A DNA stretch of 64,000 nucleotides from Conchocele bisecta (taxonomy: Eukaryota; Mollusca; Bivalvia; Lucinida; Thyasiridae): NCBI GenBank assembly GCA_029237695.1, contig CM055266.1, positions 111,803,370 through 111,867,369 of the forward strand. Reading direction: 5' to 3'. The notes under the pieces are model-generated. The model saw only the letters and a list, made by a program, of their open reading frames with translations. It did not search any database and was not told where the DNA came from. Positions 10,646 through 21,590 of the stretch are shown piece after piece (the first letter of the stretch is position 1; the number at the start of each line of letters is the position of its first letter). The position numbers and the translations under genes were made by a program.

Positions 10646-10857
10646 CGTTTCACTAAAATGTTCATAAGTGCAAATTTAGGATCGTCTGGATATTCCAATT
10701 GATGGATTTGTATTTATTGAGCATAGGCTGCAGCCTATGCTCAATAAATGTAAATCCAATGATTGTTTACAAGAAAACATTGTTAATGTGAAATTTACGG
10801 ACTATCATAATTTTGCACTTACGAACATCTTAGTCGTACGAAGTTTAGTGAAACGGT
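10646..10857. repeat. Foldback family F4, copy 3
   Basis: The left arm lacks the CTTCGTACG segment. The right arm is complete. The core is GAGCATAGGCTGCAGCCTATGC. Confidence 0.75.
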
Positions 10858-10883
10858 CCCCTGTACATTGGACGTGGTCTTAC

Positions 10884-10989
10884 CAAAGATCACACTGCAC
10901 TTGTCAACACCTTCGTTCCTCATGGCTTCCGTGACGTCATCCAGCGACGTAAACTTGTCCTTTATGACGCCAAATCCGCATTTAGCCAT
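10884..10989 (-). CDS. Copine-type vWA protein, exon 1
   Basis: The first coding exon as I read it starts at the ATG opening MAKCGFGVIKDKFTSLDDV and ends in phase 1 at a GTAAGACC donor. KFTSLDDVTEAMRNEGVDK resembles the helix that precedes the GIDYT strand in copine domains, so the start is plausible. A possible GCTACAG acceptor just upstream of the ATG leaves open a further 5' exon. The four exons together keep one reading frame of 774 bp with no lesion. This gene is the best evidence in the window that the assembly is not generally riddled with indels. Confidence 0.75.
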
Positions 10990-11106
10990 CGCTGTAGCAC
11001 CGACGCCTTCGATTTATTTGGCTGTGACTGGAGAAGTGGCGTTTATTGTCTTGGTGACCAGTCTAGCTGCCGATATTCTCGCCCACTACTTCAGTTTGAT
11101 CAGAAT

Positions 11107-11673
11107 CTACTGTATATATGTTTCACGAATAGAAAGCTGCCCAAATTTTACGGCTATATATGCAATGCAAACGCACTATTTTTTTAGATAATATTAAATT
11201 TTATAAAAATTTAAGAGTCAGCCTTCTTTTTAGTACGTAAAATTTGGCCCAATATTGATTGTATTGCGAAAAATAAAGTCCCCATGTTAAATCCCCATAT
11301 AGTGAAGATGTCTATGGGGATTTAACATGGTGCACTTTTTCTAATTTCAGAAATAGTGGACCGATTTTCCAAATTTACATTTGTTTTCATAGCTAGACCA
11401 TTTCCAAGTTATCTAGGCATATTTCGGAGTCAGATTCGATTTTGTTTTCTTTTTTTTGGCTCCTGCCCTCCACGTTCTTTTCCCCCATGTCAAATTCCCA
11501 CAGAAATAAAAAAAATTCGTAACAAAATCAATATTTGACCAAGTTTCACGAAGTAAAAAGAAGGGTAATTCTTAATTGTTTATATAAAATTTAAAATTAT
11601 CGAATCAAAAAATTGTTTTTGCATTGTTTATATGGCCGTAAAAGTTGGGCAGGTTTCGTGAAACAGACAGTAG
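11107..11673. repeat. Foldback family F7, copy 2
   Basis: Arms carry AGCTGCCCAAATTTTACGGC and the inverted GGCCGTAAAAGTTGGGCAG. The centre again is CCCCATGTTAAATCCCCATA. Confidence 0.75.
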
Positions 11674-11759
11674 ATTCATTATTGTCTAAAGCATGGAATG
11701 TGTTGCACTGCCTGCCAGTGAATGGCGAACATGCAAACCCGGATCAGACTGGCTGCTCA

Positions 11760-12052
11760 GTAGCCGATTTCATCAACATTACAAAGTATACTTTTCTAGC
11801 AAAGTATACTTCGAGGGAATAATCTTTTTTTTTTCCTGTAATGCATTATTTCATATAGAACTAACGACTGCATATAAGTATGCAGAATTATTATACTGAA
11901 TTTATTACATTATCACAGCCAAAATGGCTGTGATAATGTAATCAATTCAGTATAATAAAAATTAATAAATTTATCCTAAAATTGAAATGTTTTCCCTCAA
12001 AGTATACTTTGCTAGAAAAGTATACTTTGCAATGTTGGTGAAATAGGCTACT
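11760..12052. repeat. Foldback family F3, copy 1
   Basis: Outer ends AGTAGCCGATTTCATCAACA and the inverted TGTTGGTGAAATAGGCTAC. Subterminal AAGTATACTT repeats sit in both arms. The centre is a palindrome around CACAGCCAAAATGGCTGTG. Other copies are at 16862, 17382 and 47884. Confidence 0.85.
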
Positions 12053-12127
12053 GGTTCCACACTGCATGAGATACCTTTCTCAAATCCACATGTGTATCTG
12101 TTCAGAAATTGTTTGTGCAGAAACTCA

Positions 12128-12374
12128 TATGTGGCCGTGATTGGAGAAATTGAGGCTTATGGGATTTGTGATCAGTGTAGCTCCTGATCAAATATCATAC
12201 TCATGTAACCAGATAACGATCTATATTGCTTGGTAAAAGCATGACAGGTGTATCATTGATGGAATGGCGAACAGTGCAGATCCTGATCAGACTGTGCGGA
12301 TGCACAGGCTGATCTGGATCTACACTGGTCGCAAAACCCATAAGCCCCATTTCTCCAGTCATAGCCGCATATGA
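12128..12374. repeat. Foldback family F1, copy 3
   Basis: Left end TGTGGCCGTGATTGGAGAAA and right end CATTTCTCCAGTCATAGCCG, with the usual F1 core. Confidence 0.75.
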
Positions 12375-13370
12375 CGTTAATAGACCTAGCTCAACTACCA
12401 ATAGTTACACACATAAATAACTTATTTACTAAATGTTTATGCAGATATTCTTACCAAGATGTACGGTAATACCATTGTGATTTGTAAATTTTGATGCGAC
12501 ACGTACATTATCGTCTCTGCACCAATGCTAAGAATCAAATTGTTACACATAATAAAGCATCGCAATGTTGATATTATTTCCTAAATATTGCAGCAACATA
12601 TCATCCTGAATACACATACATGTATCTATACTAATAATATGTAGGTTGACCATGTACATTTATGTTTAAGATGTCCACTGGGTCGAACATGTTCTTGAGA
12701 AAACCATCTAAGAATGTTGTCCTCCCAAAGATATTAAATCGTAATTACACATAAAACATATATTTCCAAACCAATGCTTATGTTCTCAGATATTTGAATT
12801 AAGGTCACCGTTACATGGTCAGCTAGTCGTTATACTTATGCATTTGAATAGTAATTTATCTTGAGTAGCCATTGTGTCATTTCATAATGTTGTATTGTAT
12901 TTACCTCATGTTGTCATAACTATGTGACCTGAGTGAATAAACGAATTATAAAACAAACATTGTTATCCCATTGCTGGATGTTTGTACATACACACTTAGT
13001 AACTCCTTCAACACATCATACTTCTTTAGCAATGTTTAGTGTTTGTTAGCAACGCGAGCCGCCACATCAGTATCTACATATTTTTAAGTACACCGTTCTT
13101 ATTATAAATGGACAAGTTTGAAAATAATTTTGTGACGATTGGATTTATCCTTAAATTAACATATCACAGTCCATTCAGTTTTTTAGGGTTTAAATGATGA
13201 AACATTTACATGTGGTTTATTTGTGTAATTACAGGTAGCTGTTAGTTATTAAATAACGGTTTAAATGCTATATAGTTCCATTATCATTAGTGGGAACCGC
13301 CAGAAAGAGACACCGACCTTCGTCAGAACAGTTGCATTGTTTAACCATTTCACCCCTAAGCAACTGAAAT
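12375..13370. other. AT-rich noncoding stretch
   Basis: No open frame of note, no exon with recognisable domain content, and no repeat shared with the rest of the window was found here. Confidence 0.5.
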
Positions 13371-13690
13371 GAATTTTCATATGCTAATTTTGCATCTAAC
13401 ACAACCATCACAAAATGCTTTTCAGATTAATTCCTTCATGAAACGGGGGGGGGGGATGTTTGTGCTCTAAAACGTATGAAAATTACTTGCAGAAAGTGCA
13501 GATCCTGATGAGACTTACGAGCCGTCTCATCTGGATCTGGACTGTTTGCAAACGCCACCATAGCGGGATTTCCGGTTCAAATGATTGAACCATCTTATAT
13601 TGCACTTTACAACTGTGTAGATACTGATCGGACGGCTCGTTACGAGCCGACTCATCTGGGTCTTCACTGTTTGCAAACCTTTCAACAAGG
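13371..13690. repeat. Repeat family with CTCGTAACGAGCC-type palindrome
   Basis: Shares GCAGATCCTGATGAGAC, CTGTTTGCAAAC and CGGCTCGTTACGAGCC motifs with 7.52-7.69 kb and 55.42-55.67 kb. A poly-G run lies at 13447-13456. Noncoding. Confidence 0.6.
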
Positions 13691-14750
13691 TGGCCTCTCG
13701 TTTTGAGTTATTCAGTACATTGTGGCGATATCTGATCATATGTATAGCTATTTACATGTGGTGTATCACACTCATTATATTACTTGAATTACTGAATGGA
13801 GTTCAACACATATATAGGCAGTACATAGTAAAATCTTAGTACGTACACGTAATTATAAATAAAGCAATATACGAACCTTTTCACTTGTCGCACACCAGAT
13901 CCAATAATGGCAAAATGTTTGTTTTGTTTACAAATACGATATTCAGCGTTGCACTGATTGTATGTAGTCGCTTGATATAAATAAAATACGTGTAAACGTA
14001 TACCATATTTCTTATCGGCATATGTATATATCGACCATGTATGTATACACGGAAAACAGGTATTACTTCAATACCCTTGTAATATTATAGGCCAAGAGCA
14101 GTACGTTAAATACTGCCAAAGATCGGAAAAAATGTAAACAAAGCTGAATTTGTCACCATAGGTCCAGGATATCATGAGAATTAACATATCAAAACTCCCC
14201 ATGAATCCGAGTTGAGCTTTCTTCAAAATTCAAGATGGCCACCAAGATGGCCGCCAAGATGGCCACCAAAAATCTCTTAATGCGCTCCAAATAAGCTACA
14301 AATGAGCCAAATGTTTACAAAAAAGAGCATATCACGGCACAACATACATCTTAAAACATATTAATATGGTTCTACCATTCAACATGATTCAAAATGGCCG
14401 CCATATATTTAAAATAAGAAAAATATGTCCAAATTGATTCTTTTTTTAAAAGAAATAACTTCATCTAATCGTTTCGTTACAAGGACTATGTCTTCTTCCA
14501 TTTTGGTGTACCTTGTATAACTGTATTCGGAATACACAATGAATAATCTATCCGACATAAATTTCTTATTCTGAATGGTGAATACTAATGCAAGGCATTT
14601 CATTTGCTCCGCTCACGGATCGTATTTCTGATCGTCCATTACATTAACAGTTACATGAACTATAATAACTCAAAAATGTAGTATAGTCTAGTTTCCCATC
14701 TATTTTAATAATTTATAAATATATCTACGTATCATAACGTAGTATAAATA
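13691..14750. other. Noncoding stretch with short GGCCGCC repeats
   Basis: Three or four units of CAAGATGGCCACCAAGATGG lie at about 14230-14275 and one related unit at about 14390. The rest is AT-rich with no coding signal. The open frame at 14409-14603 has no recognisable content. Confidence 0.5.
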
Positions 14751-14994
14751 ATTGTGGCCGTGACTGGAGAAATGGGGCTTATGGGAATTTTTAAATGGTG
14801 CTTATGGGATTTGTTTCCATCCTAGCTCCTGGTCCGCTAGAATTGTAATGTTTGTTAGAAGCATGATGGATGTTTCACTGACTGAATGGCGAACAGTGTA
14901 GTTCCTGATCAGACTGCGCAGATGCGCAGGCTGATCTGGGGCTACACTGGTCGCATAGCCCATAAGCCCCATTTCTCCAGTCACGACCACATAT
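14751..14994. repeat. Foldback family F1, copy 4
   Basis: Left end TGTGGCCGTGACTGGAGAAA, right end CATTTCTCCAGTCACGACCA. Confidence 0.8.
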
Positions 14995-15223
14995 AATGAG
15001 ACAGTGTCACGGTGACGTCAAAATAGTGACGTTATGAGTTAATATCGCTGACGCTGGTTAGTTGAGAACGTTTAACAACGCTATGCTTTGAATAGCATCA
15101 CTGATAGTGAATACGATTTCGTTGACGCTGTCAGTTTTTATATTATTGAAACCTATAAAGTTGATATATATCAATCTATCTACCCGCTTTCATCTAGATA
15201 TAAGCAACCATGTAAGCAAACTA

Positions 15224-15750
15224 ATGGATGTGTCATGTGTTATTTGTAAAGAGGTATTATCCTCTGCAAAGACGCAAACAGTTGGAGAAAAGGGTCACGT
15301 CTCGTTTATTTCTGCCAGCATGATTCGCAGTGATGAATTGCAGACAGTTCTACAAACACGAACATCACCTTTTGAAGTGCATGTGAATTGCTTTAAAGAA
15401 TACACTCGCAAAACATCCCTCAACTCCCGTTTAAAGCGGTAATTTGAACCCTCTGCAGATAATGGTGATGACAACAGAGAGGGAGTTTCAACATCGCTGC
15501 GCTCTAAATCAGACGAATTTGATTTTGAGACAGATTGTTTATTCTAAACTTGCATGATTCTAAGCTTCGGAAATCTCGTCGACGAGAGTCTATCGATGTT
15601 GAACCCATTGAGTATTTGCCGGAACTGATTTCATGTGCCAAGAAGAGACACTATTCTTGCGCCTATACACCGCATTACAGCGTGTCGAAACCGCTGCTGT
15701 TTAGGTGGGTTTTCGGCATAGATTTTACAGTTGCTAATACATCAATATAA
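15224..15750 (+). pseudogene. Decayed zinc-binding-type frame, unknown family
   Basis: An ATG at 15224 opens 72 codons starting MDVSCVICKEVLSS with EVHVNCFKEYTRK near the end. The two CxxC/HxxC-type pairs suggest a small zinc-binding module. A TAA at 15440 interrupts it. The same frame continues for about 30 codons to a second stop. A shifted frame (15535-15750) then carries an Arg/Ser-rich block and IDVEPIEYLPELISC, which could be the continuation. It might be one exon of an accessory gene or a transposon-borne frame, since this cysteine-rich architecture recurs in repetitive invertebrate genes. I cannot name the family; function is unknown. Confidence 0.4.
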
Positions 15751-16009
15751 ATCTCAAAGATTTCGAGTGTAAACTGCACTAAAAACGCGTCTCCCTAACC
15801 TAAATTCGCTTTTTAAAATCAAACACGTTCATTTCCTGATTATAAATGAATGTTAGCCGCCATCTTTAAGAATATCGAATCACGTGACACGCACTGATTT
15901 GGTTGGCTAATGGGAAATGACGTCTGTCTCCAGTAACCAACAAAACCACTGCGTGCACGTGACTGAAATATTTTCAGATTTTCCGACCTATCATTTTCTG
16001 ATATACGCC

Positions 16010-16428
16010 GCAAATTTCAAAGTTACAATACAGTTAACCCTATATTTTATATCAGACGTACATTTCCACACTGATATCAGGGGCAAATACCGTGTTTTAT
16101 TAAAATGTTAACGGACATTACTATTTATTCTCTGTATATATGTTTTGATGTGCAATGATCATATTTTATAATCTGTCGAATATTATTATTTTTTCAAGTG
16201 ACGCATTTAATTTGTATAAATAATTAAAAAATATCATGCCTCATTTGCATATGGAATTCGCCTGATACCACCGCGAGTCACTATCAGTAAATTAAATATT
16301 ACTAAATGATTATATCTGTATAGCGGGCACTCGTAATTCCTTTAGACCTGGTGGAATAGTGACACAATTTACACTTTTTATTCCTATAAATAACAGTTTG
16401 TGCCTACTGAGTGGGCATGTACCTTTAC
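16010..16428. repeat. Repeat family F8, truncated copy
   Basis: Ends with TGCCTACTGAGTGGGCATGT, the terminal motif of the full element at 39850-40350, and shares CATGCCTCATTTGCATAT and ACCACCGCGAGTCACT with it in opposite orientation. The other terminus is missing. Confidence 0.75.
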
Positions 16429-16861
16429 AGGAGTAACCATAACTGAATCCTGTGTAAAATGGAGAATAATATACACAATGAGCTGTCCATGTGTCGTCTG
16501 CTTCATTTAATGGTATTCACAACACATTCATGCAAACGTAAACTGTAAAACAAGTCGTTGTAGTCTCATTAACAACTGACCCAGTTATTCATGCGCACTT
16601 TCCCATCCACGTACATGCAGAAAGTAGATCTGAAATGGCAAGGTCACTGTCTTAACAGATTACAAAGTAATCGATGAAAGCACGGATTTAATATTCCTTC
16701 ACTGGACAAATACAATTAGAAAAATCAATAAATCAGCAAATTCGTGGGTAGGGTATGGGTGGCGATTCATGTTATGAGTGCTGTTTCTAACGCGTTAAAC
16801 GGTACTAATGACATGTATCGCCAGCCGTAGTATGGTCGCGTTGCCTGAATGACACCATTTC

Positions 16862-17170
16862 TGTAGCCGATTTCACCAAAATTGCTAAGCATACTTATGT
16901 AGCTAAGTATACTTTGAGGGAGTAATCATTTATTTTTCCCGAAATGCATTATTTCATATAAAACTAACGACTGTATATATTTGATGACTAAAAGTATGCA
17001 GAATTATTATACTGAATTGATTACATTATCACAACCAAAATGGCTGTGAGAACGTAAGAAATTCAGCATAATTAAAAAATAATAAATTTAACCTTAAATT
17101 TAAAATTTATCCTTCAAAGTGTACTTAGCAGGATAAGTATACTTAGCAATTTTGGTGAACTCGTCTACAG
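16862..17170. repeat. Foldback family F3, copy 2
   Basis: Ends CTGTAGCCGATTTCACCAAA and TTTTGGTGAACTCGTCTACAG. Centre CACAACCAAAATGGCTGTG. Confidence 0.8.
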
Positions 17171-17381
17171 GCCTTTATACAGCGGGCAACATACAATGTT
17201 TGTGGCTGTGACTGGAGAAATGGAGCTTAGGTTTTACAACTAGTCTATATCAAGATTATTCCGTGCATCCACACAGTGTGAACAGGATCTGTACGTTCGC
17301 CATTCCATTAACGAAACACACCGTCATGCTTCTAACAAGCAATATAGATAGTTAGCAGGATACAGGAGTGTGATAATTGAT

Positions 17382-17675
17382 CAGTAGCCTATTTCACCAA
17401 CATTGCAAAGTATACTTAGCTAGCAAAGTATACTTTGAGGGAGAAATTTTCAATTTTGGGATAAATTTATTAATTTTTATTATACTGAATTTATTACATT
17501 ATCACAGCCATTTTGGCTGTGATAATATAATACATTCAGTATATTTGTAATCATCAACTATATGCAGTTGTTAGTTTTATATGATATAATACATTTCGGG
17601 AAAAATAAATGATTACTCCCTCAAAGTATACTTTGCTAGAAAAGTATACTTTGCAATGTTGATGAAATCGGCTAC
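17382..17675. repeat. Foldback family F3, copy 3 (inside F1)
   Basis: Ends CAGTAGCCTATTTCACCAAC and TGATGAAATCGGCTACTG. Long palindromic centre around CACAGCCATTTTGGCTGTG. Confidence 0.85.
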
Positions 17676-17708
17676 TGGTCACAACTTCCATGAACCCATT
17701 TCTCCCAA

Positions 17709-18129
17709 AGGCATTCGGCGTGTTTCAGCTTTCATCGGTATAACTCGTATTATAACGATCTCGTATTATAACAAATTCCGCGGTTGTATTTAACGCTAAT
17801 GTGAATATTTTGGCGGAAAGTGCACATGTTCATTTGAGAATTATTGTTATATTACTAAAATAATATAGTTAGAACATAATTATGCAAAGAATATAGAATT
17901 CCAGCTGCTTTTCCTAGGTCGGATACAACCTCGTATCGTAACACATAAAACAATGTGCTTATTGCTCTAACGTCAATAGTGTAGTGGCAAGTTCACACAT
18001 GATCATTTGAGAAGTATCGATATCCTGCAGAATCACATAGAAAATTACAATTTTAAACATGTTATTTGTTATGATACGAGGTCGTGTCCGATCAAGGTTA
18101 GAAGCTTTCTTCATATAATTTATTTAAAT

Positions 18130-18165
<36 letters not shown>

Positions 18166-18195
18166 TACCGATGAAAGCCGAAACACGCCGAATAC
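17709..18195. repeat. Inverted-repeat element inside F1
   Basis: Termini GGCATTCGGCGTGTTTCAGC and GCCGAAACACGCCGAATACC are inverted, extending inward through TTTCATCGGTATAACT. The interior is AT-rich and ends in a (TA)n run at about 18131-18160. No open frame, so non-autonomous. Confidence 0.75.
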
Positions 18196-18412
18196 CTATG
18201 ATTTCTCCAGCCACAACCACGTTTCAGTACAGTTTCTAGTCACAATTATGTCATATGTCCATAAGGCCACAGTTTATGGGCAGAAAATCCTATAGTCTGT
18301 CCTGGTGGGTGCTTCGTACAGGCTTCCACTGTCGCTGTGTTCCAAGTCAGGCCACAACACTGAAACAAACAGTAGCAACACCATACTGTATGTCAATAAT
18401 GTACAGTGAAAC

Positions 18413-18466
18413 CTCTCTAAACCGGACACCCTCCCAGTGTGTCCGGTTTAGAGAGGTTTCACTGTA
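18413..18466. repeat. Palindromic MITE F2, short copy
   Basis: Ends ACAGTGAAACCTCTCTAAAC and GAGAGGTTTCACTGT. The centre is shortened to ACACCCTCCCAGTGTGT. A half copy follows at 18574-18600. Confidence 0.85.
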
Positions 18467-18676
18467 AATCAGGCATATGACCATTCTGGGACATACTCAT
18501 GTGTTTTGCAATCACGAAGAAGCATCATTATCCGAGATGCGTTACAAAGAAGATATCACATATATTTTCTTGGTGTCCGGTTTAGAGAGGTTGCGCCGTA
18601 CATGCTATTACACGAACTACACAACCGCTTGGGTAAATCTTGCCCCGATTAGCTCCGTTTCGGAACAACTATAAGG

Positions 18677-19975
18677 TGTATGATCACGTACGTGGTTACC
18701 ACAGCAATATGGCTGAACGTGTTGAAAGCGCGCCCACTCCAAAGTAAGTATTATTATTAGCCGATCTATTTATAGATCGACTATATATTGGTTATCCATT
18801 GGTTTGTGAAAAAGTTTTTAACCACCCTTTGCTCTTATATTCTGTAATCTACATATGCGAAATTTGTTGTATCACTTCCAAATTACATGTACATCAACCG
18901 GATAATTTTTCATTTTTGGCCATTATCTCTGTTGAAAACTTTAAATATAGCGAAATAACACAATTTGGCTATACATAAACGTTTTCACCACAAGAGTTCG
19001 GTAAACTAAAGTTAGGCGGTTTGCAATTTGGCTATAAATAAACACGGTAAACTAAAGTTAGGCAGTTTGCCTTCTAGTCCAGGGGCAATTGTAGGTATAT
19101 ATATAAGATTCCGGCACCTCATGTTAATTTATGGCACCCGGTGTTTTTATAAACTTGAATGTATAAGATTTCCAAAAAATCCGGGTGCCATTTTTTAAAC
19201 CAAGTTGAAGGTCATTTCAAGGTCATTGAACTTTATGCTTCACGGAAGTCGAAAATTTCCAATATATGAGCCAATAGGTCATGGTCCTTAACTTGGAAAT
19301 TGGTGTAAGTTGTTAAAAAACATTTCTGATGGATATATTAAATAACTTACGTAAACTACACTAATATTCAGTATATAATTATCATAGTTTCAAGATGGCC
19401 GCCAAAAATCTGGTATTTATGAGATTTCGGTTGACTTGCTACATATTTGTGTAATGCTAAGCGCCTTCACCTATATTCAAAGGTTAATTCTTTCAACTGG
19501 AATAATATTGTTTACATTTGACTACCATAAGTATTGCTATGATCAATATTAATGATAGCTAAATATAACTGGAAAAAATTGGTTGGGGAAGAAATCAACG
19601 CTTATCTCACTTTTCCCTGAGATGCCGTAACATATATTGAACCCTGATTTGATCGGCTAATAACATCATGCTCGGCATGACTTTTCATTTGATAGTTTAT
19701 TTAATATGCAACGGCTATTGATGACATATGGCGCAGCAAACGTATCTTTCATGGGCTGCATTTGATGGTCTCTGGACTTCGGCACATACTTATGTCGTTT
19801 TTACAAGGAATCAATTTTCCGTGTCAGTAAACACGGAAATCGATTCGTCGAAAAAACGAAAGACGTTTGGGCCAAAGTAGTGAGACCACTAAATGCAGCT
19901 TAACAAGACGCGTTTGATCGCCATATTTCATCAAAATCCGTTATATAATAACTACTGCATGGTAACGCCAACTTT
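18677..19975. repeat. Foldback F5 copy split by a nested element
   Basis: The left arm (GGTGTATGATCACGTACGTG, then GCGCGCCCACTCCAAAGTAA) runs to 18759. The rest (ATATGGCGCAGCAAAC, the palindromic GTGTCAGTAAACACGG centre, then CATATTTCATCAAAATCCG) resumes at 19660. A separate element fills 18760-19657. Confidence 0.7.
18760..19657. mobile_element. Non-autonomous DNA transposon with TA target duplication
   Basis: About 898 bp bounded by inverted GCCGATC / GATCGGC and flanked on both sides by TA, consistent with a TA target-site duplication. It interrupts an F5 foldback at a position that can be reconstructed from intact F5 copies. It contains no transposase frame, and mobilisation by a Tc1/mariner-type enzyme is an inference from the TA duplication. 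Confidence 0.6.
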
Positions 19976-20401
19976 CAATTAAGGCATTTGATTGTCTAGC
20001 ACATCTCAGGCTCAGCCAATGGAGCTGATTCATTTCAAGTACAATATTCAAGTATTGTAAACTATACAATTTTCATTCAGAGAACAGGATATGTTAATAT
20101 ATATATGACATTGCTCCAAAATATTACTATATTTCAAGAGACAAATTGTGGCATTTTCACCCTTATATACCATTTGCTAAAAATATAGTTTGCCCAATAT
20201 ATTATAATATTATAGAAATCTAGTATTTTCTTCCTCCACCTGGCTTTTTTGCAAGTTTGTCCATTTTGACCAATGGCATCCTCAGATTAGCCTCAATATC
20301 CATACTTAACTGGACATTCTGTTTAGGACATACACTGTTCTCAACAGTTTATCGATGACCTTGTCCTATCCGAGTATATCCTATCAGACTTGTGAAGATG
20401 T

Positions 20402-20610
20402 GAATGGTGAAATGGGGCGTATGGGTTATACTACAAGTGTAGTCCAAGATCAGGGCATGCACTGTTCGCCATTCAGTCAATGAAACGCCTGTAATGCTTC
20501 TAACTTATAGTTTTAATCCTTGTCAGGCTTCAGAGGTGCGCGAAAATATCAGAAGTATGAATGTCCACACATACCATAAGCCCCACTTTTGCAGTCATAG
20601 CCATATTTTA
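20402..20610. repeat. Foldback family F1, copy
   Basis: Left end TGAATGGTGAAATGGGGCGT, right end CATAAGCCCCACTTTTGCAG. Diverged centre. Confidence 0.7.
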
Positions 20611-20743
20611 GTTTTGCTTCAGAACCTCTCGAAACCGGACACCCAGAAATCCCATGCGATTACTTGTTCTTACATCCAGTTAATTCATCATCGTGACATT
20701 GATCAGTTCATGATCACAATCATATTGTATTGAACTATTCACA

Positions 20744-21022
20744 TATGGCTGTAACTGGAGAAATGGGGCTTATGGGCTTTGCGACCAGTGTAGATCCAGA
20801 TCAGCCCGTGCATCCGCACAGTCTGATCCGGATCAGCCTGTGCATCCGCACAGTCTGATCCGGATCTGCACTGTTCGCCATTCCACCAATGAAACACACG
20901 TCATGATTCTAACAAGTAATATACATGTATATCGTTATCAGGCTACAGGAGCGGGCAATTTGCCCAGGAGCTACACTGGACACAATTCCCATAAACCCAA
21001 TGTCTCCAGTCAACAGCCACAT
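20744..21022. repeat. Foldback family F1, copy with internal duplication
   Basis: Left end TATGGCTGTAACTGGAGAAA. A piece of about 36 bp containing TCAGCCTGTGCATCCGCACA is duplicated in tandem at about 20800-20870. Confidence 0.75.
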
Positions 21023-21033
21023 GCAACTCCATT

Positions 21034-21103
21034 ACAGCGATACATCTCTAACCCGACACCCTGAGTAACTCCCAGGGTGTCCAGTTTAGAGACGTTCCAT
21101 TGT
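21034..21103. repeat. Palindromic MITE F2, copy
   Basis: Diverged ends ACAGCGATACATCTCTAA and GAGACGTTCCATTGT. Confidence 0.75.
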
Positions 21104-21274
21104 CTTTCACAGTATTCACACACCACATGTGACGGAGAAAGACTGATAGATCTATATAGTCTCATATTGTTGAAATGCATGTATACTAGATATTGTCATG
21201 GGATTTTCCGTCACCTGTGTGTCGCACCTACCTACCCGTCTTATATCGTATTGGAAGGTTCATAAAAATACAAT

Positions 21275-21345
21275 ACAGTGAAAGATCTCTAAACCGAACA
21301 CCCTGGGGCCTCCCAGGGTGTTCGGTTTAGAGACGTTCCACCGTC
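21275..21345. repeat. Palindromic MITE F2, copy
   Basis: Core ACACCCTGGGGCCTCCCAGG. Second of a local series of MITEs left of the Polinton. Confidence 0.85.
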
Positions 21346-21429
21346 TGTCATCGTATTATCGTACCTACTACGATGATGTCCGTTCATGAACACATACATA
21401 TTGTACTGAAATGTTCATATAACTGTATT

Positions 21430-21496
21430 ACAGTGGAACATCTAACTGGACACCCTGGGAGCTCCCAGGGTGTCCGGTTTACAAACGTTCCACTGT
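21430..21496. repeat. Palindromic MITE F2, copy
   Basis: Core ACACCCTGGGAGCTCCCAGG. It is followed by CCTCGCACCTACCACCCCGT, a diverged duplicate of the calpain exon/intron junction at about 39441-39470. Confidence 0.85.
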
Positions 21497-21532
21497 ATCC
21501 TCGCACCTACCACCCCGTCTTAGCAGCGACCG
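21497..21532 (-). repeat. Duplicate of the calpain exon end
   Basis: Plus-strand CCTCGCACCTACCACCCCGT and AGCAGCGACCGG resemble 39441-39475, the last coding bases and GT donor of the calpain exon at 39453-39670. Too short to encode an exon; more likely part of a local duplication that also copied the adjacent MITE. Confidence 0.6.
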
Positions 21533-21556
21533 GTTATAGCCACATACAACTGCATT

Positions 21557-21590
21557 ACATTGAACCATCTGTAAACCGGACACCCTGGGC
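21557..21590. repeat. Left half of the F2 MITE split by the Polinton
   Basis: ACATTGAACCATCTGTAAAC then ACACCCTGGGC. The missing half (AGCTCCCAGGGTGTCC onward) is at 39392-39429. TGGGC at 21586-21590 is the left copy of the target-site duplication. Confidence 0.85.

Larger units (their letters stand above)
17200..18226. repeat. F1 copy split by two later insertions
   Basis: F1 sequence runs 17200-17381, resumes at about 17676-17708 and ends at about 18196-18226 (TTTCTCCAGCCACAACCACG). The gaps are filled by an F3 foldback (17382-17675) and a separate inverted-repeat element (17709-18195). This gives a relative order of insertion. Confidence 0.6.

Noticed and set aside
18131..18162. Regulatory TATA cluster
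   Set aside because: A plain (TA)n microsatellite within a non-autonomous element.
21497..21532. Alternative calpain exon left of the Polinton
   Set aside because: Only the last codons and donor of an exon are duplicated, with no acceptor and no open frame of useful length.
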